Origin: Hamiltosporidium magnivora
Lineage: Eukaryota; Microsporidia; Dubosqiidae
Direction of reading: 5' to 3'
DNA: 13,273 bases
NCBI GenBank assembly: GCA_004325065.1
Contig: PITI01000381.1
Span: forward strand, 1 to 13,273
Of the stretch, positions 1-8,946 are shown piece by piece. How positions within the stretch are numbered: the stretch's first letter is position 1; every line of letters starts with the position of its first letter. The notes below the pieces were generated by a model. The model was given only the letters and a program-made list of their open reading frames with translations. It had not been told where the DNA came from and did not search any database. A program made the position numbers and the translations under genes.

Positions 1-104
1 TTTCTTCTCTTCAAATTCTTTAATACATCTTCATTTAAAAGTAATCGTATTCTTCATCATTAATATTTTCTTCTCTTCAAATTCTTTAATACATCTTCAT
101 TTAA
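1..104. repeat. 66-bp-period tandem duplication at the 3' end of the B56 gene
   Basis: A 38-bp segment at 1-38 recurs without a mismatch at 67-104, giving a period of 66 bp (22 codons). Read on the minus strand, the 67-104 copy encodes the last residues of the B56 protein (LNEDVLKNLKRRK). Three consecutive in-frame stops (TAA TGA TGA) follow, and then the 1-38 copy encodes the same peptide again in the same frame. This implies a recent duplication across the gene end. The window edge cuts the array, so the copy number is unknown. Confidence 0.93.
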
Positions 105-1997
105 CTGTACTGTACTCTTTTTTCTTACATTATTGATAGTCTCAGAATTATTTCTAAGCAATCCATTTTTAAAACATTCGAGTACAATATTTTCTTTAAG
201 AAACTTAGAAGGATATTTTTCTTGATATTTCTTTAAATTGTAATTTCTTAAACAATTTTCAAAGCATTCTCTATTCATAACCATTAAAAGATTAATGACA
301 TTCAAAACCTGACAAATATCTTTTTTATTCCAATATTTCTTAGAAAGATTATAAATAGAATCAAAGATTTTTGTTAAAATGAAATTAGAGTTATATTTAA
401 GAAATAAATAGCATTTTTCATTCAAAAATAAATTACAAACGGATTCTACAAGTGAATAATAAGAACTTTCTATTGAATGACACAAAATAATACAAAAATG
501 ATTAAGAAGATCATTTTCTATCAAAATATTTCCATTATATTCTATAATTATTTCTAAAAACTTAACGATAAGCTCTTTACAATATCCAGATAGGGAATCG
601 AGAGAACGAATAATATAATTTAAAATTATTTTAATAGTCTCAGATTTCTTAGAAATAAATATTTTTAAAATTTCTATGAATTCTATTCCATTACTTTGAT
701 TGATATTTTTCTTAAATAATGGTAAAATACATTCAAATAGAAATATATCAATGTTTAAATCTGTAAAATTTTGAAGTGAAAAAATGGAAAATTTTAAAAT
801 TTCTTGAATTCCAACTGTTGCTGTTTTGGAATGAATTATTTTTATTATCTCATTTATCAAACACTTTAAATATATTTTGGTGTATTCTGGTATTCTATTT
901 ACAATAAGTTCCGATAAAAGAAATACCACCGTTCTTTCTTTTACATCTCGACTTACTATTCTTTCAAAAATATTTGAAATTACATTTTCGGTAAATATTT
1001 GGAAAAATATTTCTTTTGAAAAAAAATTTCGTGTCAAATATTTTTTCAAAATCAAAATTGAATTATAAAAAACTGGCCATTCGTCAAAAACAATAAATCT
1101 ATCATCCTTACTTTGATGATCAAATAAAAACGGAATTGTAATATTGTTTGATATTTTTGATAATTTATCTTTCAAAAAATTTAAAATTTTTGTTTCTAAA
1201 TCTTTGGATAAATTCACGTTAAGAATTATGTTGGTTAAAATCGGAAGAATTTGTTGTGTGTTTTGTGATTTTAGAATTTCTACAATGTACATTTCATCTG
1301 ATGAAATGTGTTTTTTAAATTTGAAAGGTGATTTACTACGCATCACATTTTTTGAGTTTTCAATAGATTGATTGGTTTGTTTTGCAAAATTTTTTTTATT
1401 CATAAAATTACCAACCATAATCGACTCTTCTTCCTTATTATATTCATTTGAATTTGTGTTTTCTTTAATTAACTTACGAATCTCAATTATTTGTTCCATT
1501 TGATTTTCACCTTCTTTTTTGATATTTTCATTATTATCAATGAAATGATCTACCGAAATGGAATGTTCCTTTTTGTTTTCATCTTCAATAAAATAATAAT
1601 TTTTTGAAATCAATTGATTTACAGGAATGGAATATTTTGATTTATTTTCTTGTTCCTCGCAATATTTATTTGCCTCATTTCGTTTTTGACTTATTCCAAA
1701 TTCATTTTCCTCATCATTGTGATTATAGTTTTTCAGGTTCGATTCAATTTTACCACAATTATTATTTTCATTGTTTATGTAAGAAAAGCCACACCTCGTT
1801 TCTATTTTTTTCTTACATATCTCATTTTTTGAACCTTTCATCTCTTTTTTTACTTCTTCATTATTCAATTCAGGACGTGTAAATATTTTTTCGATTACTT
1901 TCAATCCATTTTCTATTTTTCTACAATTGAATCTTTTTCTCTGTTCATTTACTTTTCTATACTTTTTTTTATTTGATGCTGGTAAGTTACTTTTCAT
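60..1997 (-). CDS. PP2A B56-family regulatory (B') subunit
   Basis: The 645-residue protein should be a regulatory subunit that directs the protein phosphatase 2A core to substrates. The recognisable domain is at about residues 300-590. It reads like the B56 HEAT-repeat solenoid: a WP in the first conserved helix (W307), the SRDVKER segment (349-355, family SEDPRER), VGIQEIL (395-401, family NGIAELLEIL), a long helical middle, then KKYWNK (553-558, family KTHWNK) and LLMVMNRECFENC (570-582, family LFMEMNQKLFDDC). These are remembered family patterns matched by eye. Residues 1-230 are a Lys/Asn/Glu-rich extension without a known fold, containing three copies of an NKxxxSIxV motif. In the helix where human B56 carries the His-Arg pair used to bind LxxIxE ligands, this protein has Glu-Leu (residues 363-364), so that pocket may not work as usual. 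The start is the first Met of the frame, 17 bases below a GGG motif. B56 identity is fairly secure; substrate and partners are unknown. Confidence 0.82.
   Translation of the reverse strand: MKSNLPASNKKKYRKVNEQRKRFNCRKIENGLKVIEKIFTRPELNNEEVKKEMKGSKNEICKKKIETRCGFSYINNENNNCGKIESNLKNYNHNDEENEFGISQKRNEANKYCEEQENKSKYSIPVNQLISKNYYFIEDENKKEHSISVDHFIDNNENIKKEGENQMEQIIEIRKLIKENTNSNEYNKEEESIMVGNFMNKKNFAKQTNQSIENSKNVMRSKSPFKFKKHISSDEMYIVEILKSQNTQQILPILTNIILNVNLSKDLETKILNFLKDKLSKISNNITIPFLFDHQSKDDRFIVFDEWPVFYNSILILKKYLTRNFFSKEIFFQIFTENVISNIFERIVSRDVKERTVVFLLSELIVNRIPEYTKIYLKCLINEIIKIIHSKTATVGIQEILKFSIFSLQNFTDLNIDIFLFECILPLFKKNINQSNGIEFIEILKIFISKKSETIKIILNYIIRSLDSLSGYCKELIVKFLEIIIEYNGNILIENDLLNHFCIILCHSIESSYYSLVESVCNLFLNEKCYLFLKYNSNFILTKIFDSIYNLSKKYWNKKDICQVLNVINLLMVMNRECFENCLRNYNLKKYQEKYPSKFLKENIVLECFKNGLLRNNSETINNVRKKSTVQLNEDVLKNLKRRKY
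1392..1646 (-). repeat. Three degenerate 16-residue repeats in the B56 N-terminal extension
   Basis: Residues 118-133, 141-156 and 187-202 share the pattern N-K-x3-S-I-x-V-x2-(F/L)-(I/M). The cores are SIPVNQLI, SISVDHFI and SIMVGNFM. The first two units are 23 residues (69 bp) apart and their DNA is still visibly similar, so they probably arose by tandem duplication. The spacing and invariant S-I-x-V suggest a repeated short linear motif rather than a fold. Function is unknown. Confidence 0.7.
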
Positions 1998-2040
1998 TTT
2001 TTTATATTTTAAACCCTATCCTATTTAAAATACAAAAATT
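1998..2040 (-). promoter_or_regulatory. Probable promoter of the B56 gene (GGG motif, A/T-rich core)
   Basis: On the minus strand a GGG (complement of 2014-2016) is followed by TTTAAAATATAAA and the start codon. CCC or GGG motifs near the start, together with AAATTT- or TATA-like stretches, are described promoter signals in microsporidia. The match here is short and the background very A/T-rich, so it is supporting evidence only. Confidence 0.4.
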
Positions 2041-2560
2041 TAAAAAAAAATATAAAATATTACCTTTTTTGTCACCACATTATTAGAAAAGCTGACTTAG
2101 TGTGATTTATAAAAAAAAATTAAAAAGATAAAATTATCAAACTTTTTAGCCAAAAAAAATTAATAAACAACAAAAAACTTAAAAAATTACTATGAAACAT
2201 ATATTACAGATGTTTTTACAATTAAGTATAATTATTTATAAATTAGACATATATGTATAGTTCTAGTAATAAATATATTTCTATAAATAATTAGTTTACC
2301 TTTTTTAATTTAAGTAATTTAATTATAAAACAGTTATTTATCTTTAATTAAAGTAATTTAAAATTTTTATTAAAAGTTTTTTTCTATTTTATATTTAATT
2401 GATCGTTTTCAGTCTTTGATAGTGAAGTAAATGAATTTTTTTTGCCTTTTTTTAAGCTTTAATATGCTTTGTATAAGTCAGTATGAAATTTATAGAAAAT
2501 TTGTTAGAATATTTGTAGAATACAAAATATTTTTAATTAAATTTTTTTGTAAAAAAAATG
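2041..2560. other. AT-rich intergenic stretch, nothing recognised
   Basis: This stretch is homopolymer-rich A/T sequence with frequent stops in all frames. I see no gene, RNA or clear repeat in it. It must hold the distal upstream region of the minus-strand B56 gene. Confidence 0.6.
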
Positions 2561-2708
2561 TTTCTTTATATAAATAAATGTTTTCACAGACTAGAAATCA
2601 ACGAATATTGCGCAAATTCTTAAAACGAACAAATTGTTTCTTTATATAAATGTTTTCTCAAACTAGAAATCAACGAATATTGCGCAAATTCTTAAAACAA
2701 ACAAATTG
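2561..2708. repeat. Tandem duplication of a 72-76-bp unit
   Basis: Copy 1 (2561-2636) and copy 2 (2637-2708) are directly adjacent. They differ by one 4-bp indel and three base changes. Each contains the 8-bp palindrome TTGCGCAA. Each also holds a short plus-strand frame starting with MFSQTRNQRILRKFLK: 2578-2649 (23 residues) and 2650-2733 (27 residues). The first stop codon directly abuts the second ATG. Two of the three substitutions are silent in that frame and the third changes Arg to Gln. With so few changes this is not evidence of translation. Confidence 0.9.
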
Positions 2709-2861
2709 TTTTTCTATTTTAAATTTCGTATGAAATATCTTTTTTTATAAAACAAATTTAATTTAAAAATTATTTAATTTACGATTCTAGTAATTTAATT
2801 ATTATTTTTAATATACAATATATTGTAATGTTAATTAAAATAAATTATTAGTCAAATAAAG

Positions 2862-3054
2862 ATGAGGAAAGGCATTAGAAATTATGTGATTTCATACTGT
2901 GAAGTTTATAAAATTGAATTTCTATATTTGAATAGATGATGATATAAATGTTTATTATTGTGATCTCAAAGAAATAGATATATCACTACTTGAATGTTTT
3001 ATTATACGAATTTCTAAAGATATACATACTAACATAAACGATAGAAAGAAATAA
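2862..3054 (+). pseudogene. Possible broken small reading frame, unrecognised
   Basis: An ATG at 2862 opens 25 codons that stop at 2939. Just before that stop, an overlapping frame shifted by one (from 2935) runs to 3054 and contains DDDINVYYCDLKEIDISLLE. Reading from one frame into the other would give a peptide of about 64 residues with ordinary, non-homopolymer composition, unlike the surrounding sequence. I do not recognise a family. A frameshifted gene relic and a chance arrangement are both possible. Confidence 0.2.
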
Positions 3055-4199
3055 TTAAATCTATAGTTATAAGGTAGACATATAAATATAATAAATTATA
3101 TTTATGACAGAAATCTAATATTATCAATTAATAAATATTTTGTTACCTAAAGATGTGTATGTTTAAATTAAAAAAAATGTGTCTTTTTCTAATCTTATTG
3201 AAAAAATTTTGAAAATATAAATTCTTTATAAAAGTGTAATTTATAGAGAGATCTTATTACAGATAAACATTATTATGTCTTGAAAGTGTAAATATATGGT
3301 TTAAAATATGTTTATATCAAAACACTTTATGTCAAAAAATATATTCAAAGATAATTTATGAATTAAATTAAAAATTTAAAAAAATATAAAAAATAAAAAG
3401 TAACCTAGGTTTTTTTAAAAAAAAATTTAACAAGTAAATCAAGAAAAATGATCTTGAAAAAATATTTTAAATTAAAAAAAATTTAAATTTAATTTATCAA
3501 ATATAAAAAAATTGTATAAATTTCTGTTAATTCTTTTTAAAAAAATATTAATTGGTTTTTTGCCGAAAAAATTAAATTTAAGAATGATTTAACGAAATAT
3601 TTTTATATTTTAAAATTTTATCAATAAAAAAAAACAATTGTAGAAAAGTATGTTTAAATTTGTATAAAACTAAGAAAAGAAAGAAAAAATTTGAATATAC
3701 CTCAAAAATATTAACAAATTTTCTTTTTCAGGTAATTCTAACCAAAATTATTGAAAATTAAATAAAAAAATAACTGTTTATATTTTTTTGTAATTTAGAC
3801 GAAAAAGTAAATTACAAAGAATTTTTTTCTATTTAAAATAAATAAATATCAATTTAAACTGAAAAAACAAAAAAAACTGTTTGAATAGATAAAATAATTT
3901 AAGGTAAGAAATGTAAACTGAGCAAAAGTTTGTTTTATTCCAAAAGGATTGCAAATATGTTTACTTTTTATAAATAAAGAATCAATATGTTCAAATTTGC
4001 TCTTTTAGATCAGACATAAAATCCGTTAGAAATAAAAAAATTCAGGTCAATTATATAATGCTTGCAAAATAATTTATTGAAGTTTATTTTCTATTAAAAA
4101 TTTTGAGAATTATCTTCGTGTTTATTTAATTAAATACTTGGTCAGGTGTGTTTTCTATTTTTACACATAATATTCGTATTTTAAATTTTTTTTCACTTT
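3055..4199. other. Very AT-rich intergenic stretch, no gene seen
   Basis: The sequence is dominated by A and T runs and short stop-bounded frames. The only structure noticed is a loose inverted pair, GAGCAAAAGTTTG at 3920-3932 against CAAATTTGCTC at 3992-4002, which I do not consider significant. No RNA gene or transposon remnant was recognised. Confidence 0.55.
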
Positions 4200-4740
4200 T
4201 TCCTATATACTGTTCTTTATTTATATGTATCTTCGAGCTCTATAATGTGTATATGTCATCTAAAACAAAAATTCGATATTTTGCGTCTTTACGGCTTAAA
4301 ATAATCGGGCCAATTTTATTATTTTTAAATATTATATAGATTGGATGTGTTTATCGACTATTGTATGAATTACAGGGATGTCTTTTCCCAGCCCACATCA
4401 GTATTTAGTCATGAATCAAATTCTATTCACCCCAAAATTATGTTGTCTTGACTGTCTTTTTGAACACAATTTATTTTATTTATGTCTTTATATTCATGAT
4501 TATTCGAAATATTTAATATAACTCTTATTTTATTATGTAAAAATACTATCGCAGGTTATGACATAACTTATTACATCAAAACTACGTTTATAAATACTAC
4601 TTGACTCATTGGTCAAAACACATAACCTCTGTTTTACAGATAAATTTATTAAAGGAGTCTTAGTAAGTACCTCGGAATTTGATCTATGACATCATGTGTA
4701 TACTCTAACCTAAATTATATCTTAGGTCTATGATTCGTAA
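4200..4740 (-). mobile_element. Non-LTR retrotransposon remnant (pol C-terminal, endonuclease region)
   Basis: On the minus strand, conceptual translation with frameshifts gives, in order: NHRPKI near 4735-4718 (cf. NRPDI of restriction-like endonuclease LINEs), VIDQIPRYLLRLL, LTNE near 4612, VISYVITCDSIFT near 4579-4541, and IVFKKTV near 4470-4450. The same series appears in better condition at 12440-13075. Nucleotide similarity is plain around 4540-4620 versus 12835-12920, including GCAGGTTATGACATAA against CCAGGTTATCACATAA. The series fits the C-terminal part of R4/Dong-like elements as I remember them from microsporidia. There are many stops, so it is long dead. It may reach about 5090, where a YHRDK segment resembles the upstream RHD region, but that is tentative. 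Confidence 0.6.
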
Positions 4741-5542
4741 TTATGACCTAATTTTTTATTGGGATTTCGAAAAAATATTCTAAAAATATAAATGGGTAAT
4801 TTCATTAGCAAACTTTGTGATATGATGTTTAATATATTTTTTTCATTTTTTGTCGAATCGAGGATTGAATCTGCAATTTTTATTATAAGCTTCTTTTCTA
4901 TAAAATAATAAATTCTGAAGAAAAAACATCTTTAGTTAAGAAAATCATGCATTTGTATTTATAATTACTAATAGAATAACTTATTACTGTTTATCATATC
5001 CATCAATTTCATGTAAATCAAGGTAGATCCCATCATGAAGTAATTAAGTAAAAGAAGAATAGATTTATCCCGATGGTATGCTCTGCTATAAAATATGTTT
5101 TAAATATTTCGTTTTGTTAATTAAAATATTTATTTTTAATCTTTTCGGATACTATATATCTAAATGTATTCTTCTATTTTGAAAGGTAACCGGTATCTTT
5201 TATAGTGCCTTTTGTTATAATTCATTAAAAAAAACATCCTGGTTTATCAGATACATAGCAATTTCAAGACTCATTAACAAATAATATACACGTTATTGTT
5301 CGCGGGTAGACTCCTTTAACATATTTCTTTTGACAAGATAAGTGAGATCTGTTGTTTTTAAAACTTTGCAAAGTTATGCCAAATTTTTTGGAAGGTGTTA
5401 AATTTAAAGTGCGTCTTTAATAATGAGATCGCCTTCCTGCTCAAAATTCATAATTATAATGAAATTGTTTATTTTTAGAAACAAGAGAAATGATTTTCTT
5501 ATTTTATCCATTCTGGTACTCCCTTTAAATTTTTAAATGTAT
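4741..5542. other. Intergenic, possibly further degraded transposon sequence
   Basis: Base composition is less extreme than at 2-4 kb, suggesting old inserted sequence, but no protein could be followed with confidence. A perfect 14-bp palindrome, AACTTTGCAAAGTT, lies at 5362-5375, and its first 11 bases recur near 6628. TGTGATAT occurs near 4816. No gene was found. Confidence 0.45.
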
Positions 5543-5560
5543 TTATATTTTGTGATATAA
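5543..5560. repeat. Left copy of the ATATTTTGTGATATAA repeat
   Basis: The 18-mer TTATATTTTGTGATATAA is found here. It occurs again in exact inverted orientation at 13098-13115. Its last 16 bases recur in direct orientation at 6249-6264, so two copies bracket the transposase remnant at 5622-6240. It may be a decayed transposon end or a dispersed repeat. Confidence 0.6.
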
Positions 5561-5621
5561 TTGAGTGAGAATAACCACAATAAAGACTTTCTACTTGGCA
5601 ATGAATTGGTGAAGTTGAAGT

Positions 5622-6240
5622 GTGAAATCATTGTTTAGATTTTTAGTGGGAATAAAACCACACTACATTTTTGCTTGTTCCATGGGATTTGTTATGAGGA
5701 GGAGAAGGTCTATGGAATGGCGAACCTTTTTGATAAATATATTTTGTAGTTTTTTATGTAACCAGACTGTAGATCGCAGTGGAATTGTAGGTAATTATGA
5801 TGCAAAAGCATGGAAACTTGGGCTTGAACACTCGGTTTAGAAGACTTAGCCCTGGGAGATATAAAAATAAAAACTATTTAAAGCCGGGAAAGCTAAGATG
5901 CAGGTCATACCTGTTTGTATGGCATTTCCTATCTAGGTGGATTCCATGTAAGTCGCTGAAATTTTATTGGGCTTTGTAATTGTAGAGTAAGTAAACATGT
6001 AGCATAGTCTTAGAGGACCCGGGTAGAACTCGGTCGCAATCAACACCATGCAACGACATTAACAGACAGCAGGCAACCATCTCGCCTATTAAATAGGTTC
6101 TATACCTTTTTTAGATGAAAGGCTTTGGGTTATAGCTATCGCAGAGGTTACTTATGGAGTCATGGGGAGCAGTTAATTATGTTAAACCTAGAGCTGCGTT
6201 AATACCATGAAAACGAATATAAAACTTTCATTGTTTTAAA
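5622..6240 (+). mobile_element. ISXO2/IS1595-like transposase remnant, copy 1
   Basis: This stretch aligns along its length with 7680-8369. Matches include GGAGGAG...TTTTTTATGTAAC near 5696-5762, the block at 6094-6125 (about 78% identical), and 6179-6213 (32 of 35 bases identical to 8335-8369). Translation across broken frames gives segments typical of IS1595/ISXO2 or Merlin transposases: GIVGNYDAKAW near the first catalytic Asp region, PGKLRCRSYLFV and KARMQVIPVC (cf. PAKGYMxIVP), and WGAVNYVKPR near the end (cf. IExxWxxxKxR). The second-Asp region reads PCKSLKFYW, so the expected Ser-Asp is lost. Several stops and shifts show it is inactive. The boundaries are approximate. Confidence 0.65.
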
Positions 6241-6248
6241 AAGAAGCG

Positions 6249-6273
6249 ATATTTTGTGATATAAGATATCACA
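6249..6273. repeat. Right repeat copy with palindrome TGTGATAT-AAG-ATATCACA
   Basis: The 16-mer at 6249-6264 equals 5545-5560. It runs into a perfect inverted repeat with 8-base arms, TGTGATAT (6255-6262) and ATATCACA (6266-6273), around a 3-base centre. A palindrome with the same arms lies at 13087-13107. Its place just after the transposase remnant suggests a terminal sequence, but no target-site duplication was identified. Confidence 0.7.
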
Positions 6274-6359
6274 GGTTATCTTGTTAGATCTTACATTCTG
6301 ATAAACTTTCAGTTTGCTATCAAAAGACTGATATATTTTTATTCAAAGTCAAATTCAAT

Positions 6360-6530
6360 TCCCGGATAATTATTTTAACTAATCGCTCGAAAAATCGCCT
6401 TAAAAAGAATTTAGTGAACATTGATATAGGCATTCTGCACGAAATTTGCATCTATATGTAGTACTTTGTTGCGAGGCCTAGCACAGTCCTGTTCGGGTGT
6501 TTTTTTTACATTTAGCCGTAAAACCATGAA
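6360..6530 (-). mobile_element. Possible Tc1/mariner transposase fragment
   Basis: A minus-strand frame (6527 down to 6411, 38 residues) contains TPEQDCARPRNKVLHIDANF and ends FVQNAYINVH. This resembles the QQDNARPH...FLxxxxINV stretch around the second catalytic Asp of mariner-type transposases. About ten residues past the stop, AIS*NNYPGIE could be a decayed SPDLNPIE. The spacing is longer than the usual DD34, so an insertion must be assumed. The match is short and rests on memory of the family. Confidence 0.33.
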
Positions 6531-7679
6531 TAATTTTAAAAAGAAATATCTGCAGTTTTGCTTTCTTCAAATCTAATCTTGTCATGTATAAAGTAGAGAA
6601 GCGGCTCAATATCACAAGCTGGTACTAACTTTGCAAATTTTAGGAAAAGATTATTCTTTAATATAAATATTATTTTCCGTATTAGATTTATAACCTTGTT
6701 TTTCACGTTTTTAATATGTTTATGTCGAAATGTATATAGGGTCAGTATTTTTATAGATTTTTATGCAGTAAGCTATTTTTTTTATTTGCCTTTGCCTTGT
6801 TTGGAATCAAATATATAATTTGAGTTTACTTTTTATTTTTTTACTTATTGTGATTTTTGCGATGAGCGGTAGGTAGTGAAGTATATAATATTGAATGATC
6901 AATGTTCTATTCTATTTTATTTTACAAAAACATGCTTTTTTTGATAATTATTTATGATATTATATTTAACCAACTCCATCAACATTCTTTATTTATTTGT
7001 TTTTTATAAAATTTACTAAATATTTTTCTTCCAAGTTACAATAAAAATGCCAAAAAAATGTATTTTAAACTTTAAATAATTTTATACAGACTCTTATTTT
7101 GCAAAAAAACAAAAATTACAACAAAAATGACTGAGAATGGAGTAATAACACCTTTTTTGTGGATCGATTTTTTTTAATATATACTACATTATAAATATTT
7201 GCTAACCAAAAGAAATCATAAAATAATATATAAGTCTAATAAAAATGATCGTTTTTACATAGCGATGAGAATATCATAAACATTGTGAGGAAATATACAT
7301 TTCAAATAACTTGAATAGTTTGGCTTTTTCAACTAAAATAGCATTTGCTAAATAATGAACAAATAATTCATAAATATTTTCCCACGTGTATTTTCATATA
7401 AACAATAGAAACCATTTAAATTTAATCCAGCAACCAATTAATTTTTCTTCAATTTTAACACATCAGTGCCTATGATTGTAAAAATCAATTCTATATATGA
7501 TGATTAAAAAACGAAATAATAGAGTTATTGCTTTACCGTAATAGCTGAGTATTATGTTCGAAATCCTTATAACATTTTTTTGTCTAATTTTAAACACAAA
7601 AATTATTAAATCTGCAAACAAATAAAAACCAAGACTTCTTACTAAATTCAAATGGTTCTTATATCTAAAGCAAGACGGT
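6531..7679. other. Intergenic, mostly unassigned
   Basis: On the minus strand a frame without stops extends about 75 codons (near 6545-6766) and includes FAKLVPACDIEPLLYFIHDK. It has no clear start codon and lies upstream of the possible mariner fragment, so it may be part of the same dead element. From about 6800 to 7680 I see only AT-rich sequence. A 78-codon minus-strand frame at 7463-7699 there is hydrophobic, unrecognised and overlaps transposase remnant copy 2. Confidence 0.4.
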
Positions 7680-8369
7680 TTGAAAAATGTTACAAACATC
7701 GAAATTTGTGTATTTCATAAGTGGAAGAATCATAATAGGATAGAAAACATCTGTTTAGCAATAATAAGTAAAATTAATGTCAAATTCTTATGTTTAAATC
7801 TTGATGGGATGAAAAACATTATATTTTACCTAATTATATCGGGGATTATATACGGAGGAGATAGTCTACAAAATGGTGACACTTTTTAAGAAGACCGGTT
7901 GCGTTTTTTATGTAACTTGATTGTGATACAACTGAAAATTATAGGGAACGGCATCTATAAGCATAAAAATTCGGCTTTACATACTCGGATTAAAAGACGA
8001 ACATCTGGGAAATACAGAAAAACATGCTCTCTATAATAAAAGCCAAGTTGAAGGTTATATCTATCGGTATTAGATTACTAAGCCTAGTAGACCTATGTAA
8101 GTCGGATTAGAGTAAATATTTCTGGAGAATATTCGATTAAAAATGGTTTGAGTAAATGTGAATTTTACTGTCCTTGAGAATCTAAATGTGAGTTTCGATC
8201 TGCACTCACATTCCCAGCAACAAACATTAACGAACTTCAGGCGACTACCCTGCTCATTACACAAGTTCTAAACGCTTTCTAAATGAAAAGCTTTAAATGT
8301 AAAAATTTTTTTGACATTGATGGAGTTTGGGGAAATGTTAAACCTAGAACTACGTTAATATCATGAAAA
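7680..8369 (+). mobile_element. ISXO2/IS1595-like transposase remnant, copy 2 (best preserved)
   Basis: The first part (7680-7889) is an open frame of 69 codons including LNLDGMKNIIFYL, consistent with the N-terminal half of these transposases. Next come KIIGNGIYKHKNSALHTR (degenerate first-Asp region, cf. VEIDESxxxxxKYNRGR), LKVISIGIRLLSL (cf. MEIVPNRxxxTLLPI), and CKSD near 8098-8109 (second Asp retained). The C-terminal frame from 8178 to 8366 has a single internal stop. It reads ALTFPATNINEL, ITQVLNAF, then IDGVWGNVKPRT, matching LTVNHSxNFV, HTQxIExxW and WGxxKPR motifs. The stop sits where the conserved Trp would be. Family assignment rests on this ordered set of motifs. The gene is dead. 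Confidence 0.7.
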
Positions 8370-8940
8370 AATATAGCTTATTTTCGTTATAAAATAGTGT
8401 GATATTAATAAATACATTAAAAAATATGAATCTAATTCATGTTCTTAATGAGCATCACTAAGCTGAATATCTGGTTCAGATATAACTAAATTGCTTCATG
8501 ATTGGATCTGCATTTAATTATCTGAATTCGATTAAAAAGATAATGAATGCTAAGTTATTCTATTGATCATGTATAGATTTAAATGCGTGAGTTTCAAATA
8601 TATATGTCTTTTTATGAAAATTTTTTGTAAACAATGAATGAAACTTGTGGTAGGAAACGCAAATTCAACCGTTCATATTACCAGAACATATCTCATGAAA
8701 ATAAACAGGAAACAAAAAATTAATTAAATAATCTTATTTGGTTACAATAAATGATTAAAGTTTTAAAGATACTTTCCTTTAACTTATGAATTAAGAAATT
8801 AAACTACAGAACAAAACATTTCTACTAAATCAAATACAAAAATTCTTATTAGAAGGCAAAATACATACTTGCAATATTTAAATATTTAGATTTTAGATAA
8901 ATAACAGGTAACCGCTTGCAAAAATAATATCAAAAATATA
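8370..8940. other. Intergenic, nothing recognised
   Basis: No frame of interest and no RNA-like structure was seen. TGTGATAT occurs near 8397, shortly after transposase remnant copy 2, mirroring its position after copy 1. Confidence 0.5.
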
Positions 8941-8946
8941 CATACC

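Noticed and set aside
877..1882. Several 60-92-codon plus-strand frames inside the B56 gene
   Set aside because: They are antisense shadows of the long minus-strand coding region, without family motifs or start signals.
3720..3740. Polypyrimidine tract plus CAG-GTAATT resembling a splice acceptor
   Set aside because: No exon on either side and no gene nearby; T runs are frequent here.
6470..6510. GC-richer stretch ending in eight T's as a possible Pol III transcript
   Set aside because: No complete internal promoter, and the minus-strand coding-like frame explains the composition better.
7548..7585. tRNA-like box A and box B strings (TAGCTGAGTAT, GTTCGAAATCC) followed by a T run
   Set aside because: The boxes are only a few bases apart and no cloverleaf or acceptor stem can be drawn.
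7463..7699. 78-codon minus-strand reading frame
   Set aside because: Hydrophobic, low-complexity composition typical of chance frames in A/T-rich DNA. It overlaps the transposase remnant on the other strand and has no recognisable motif.
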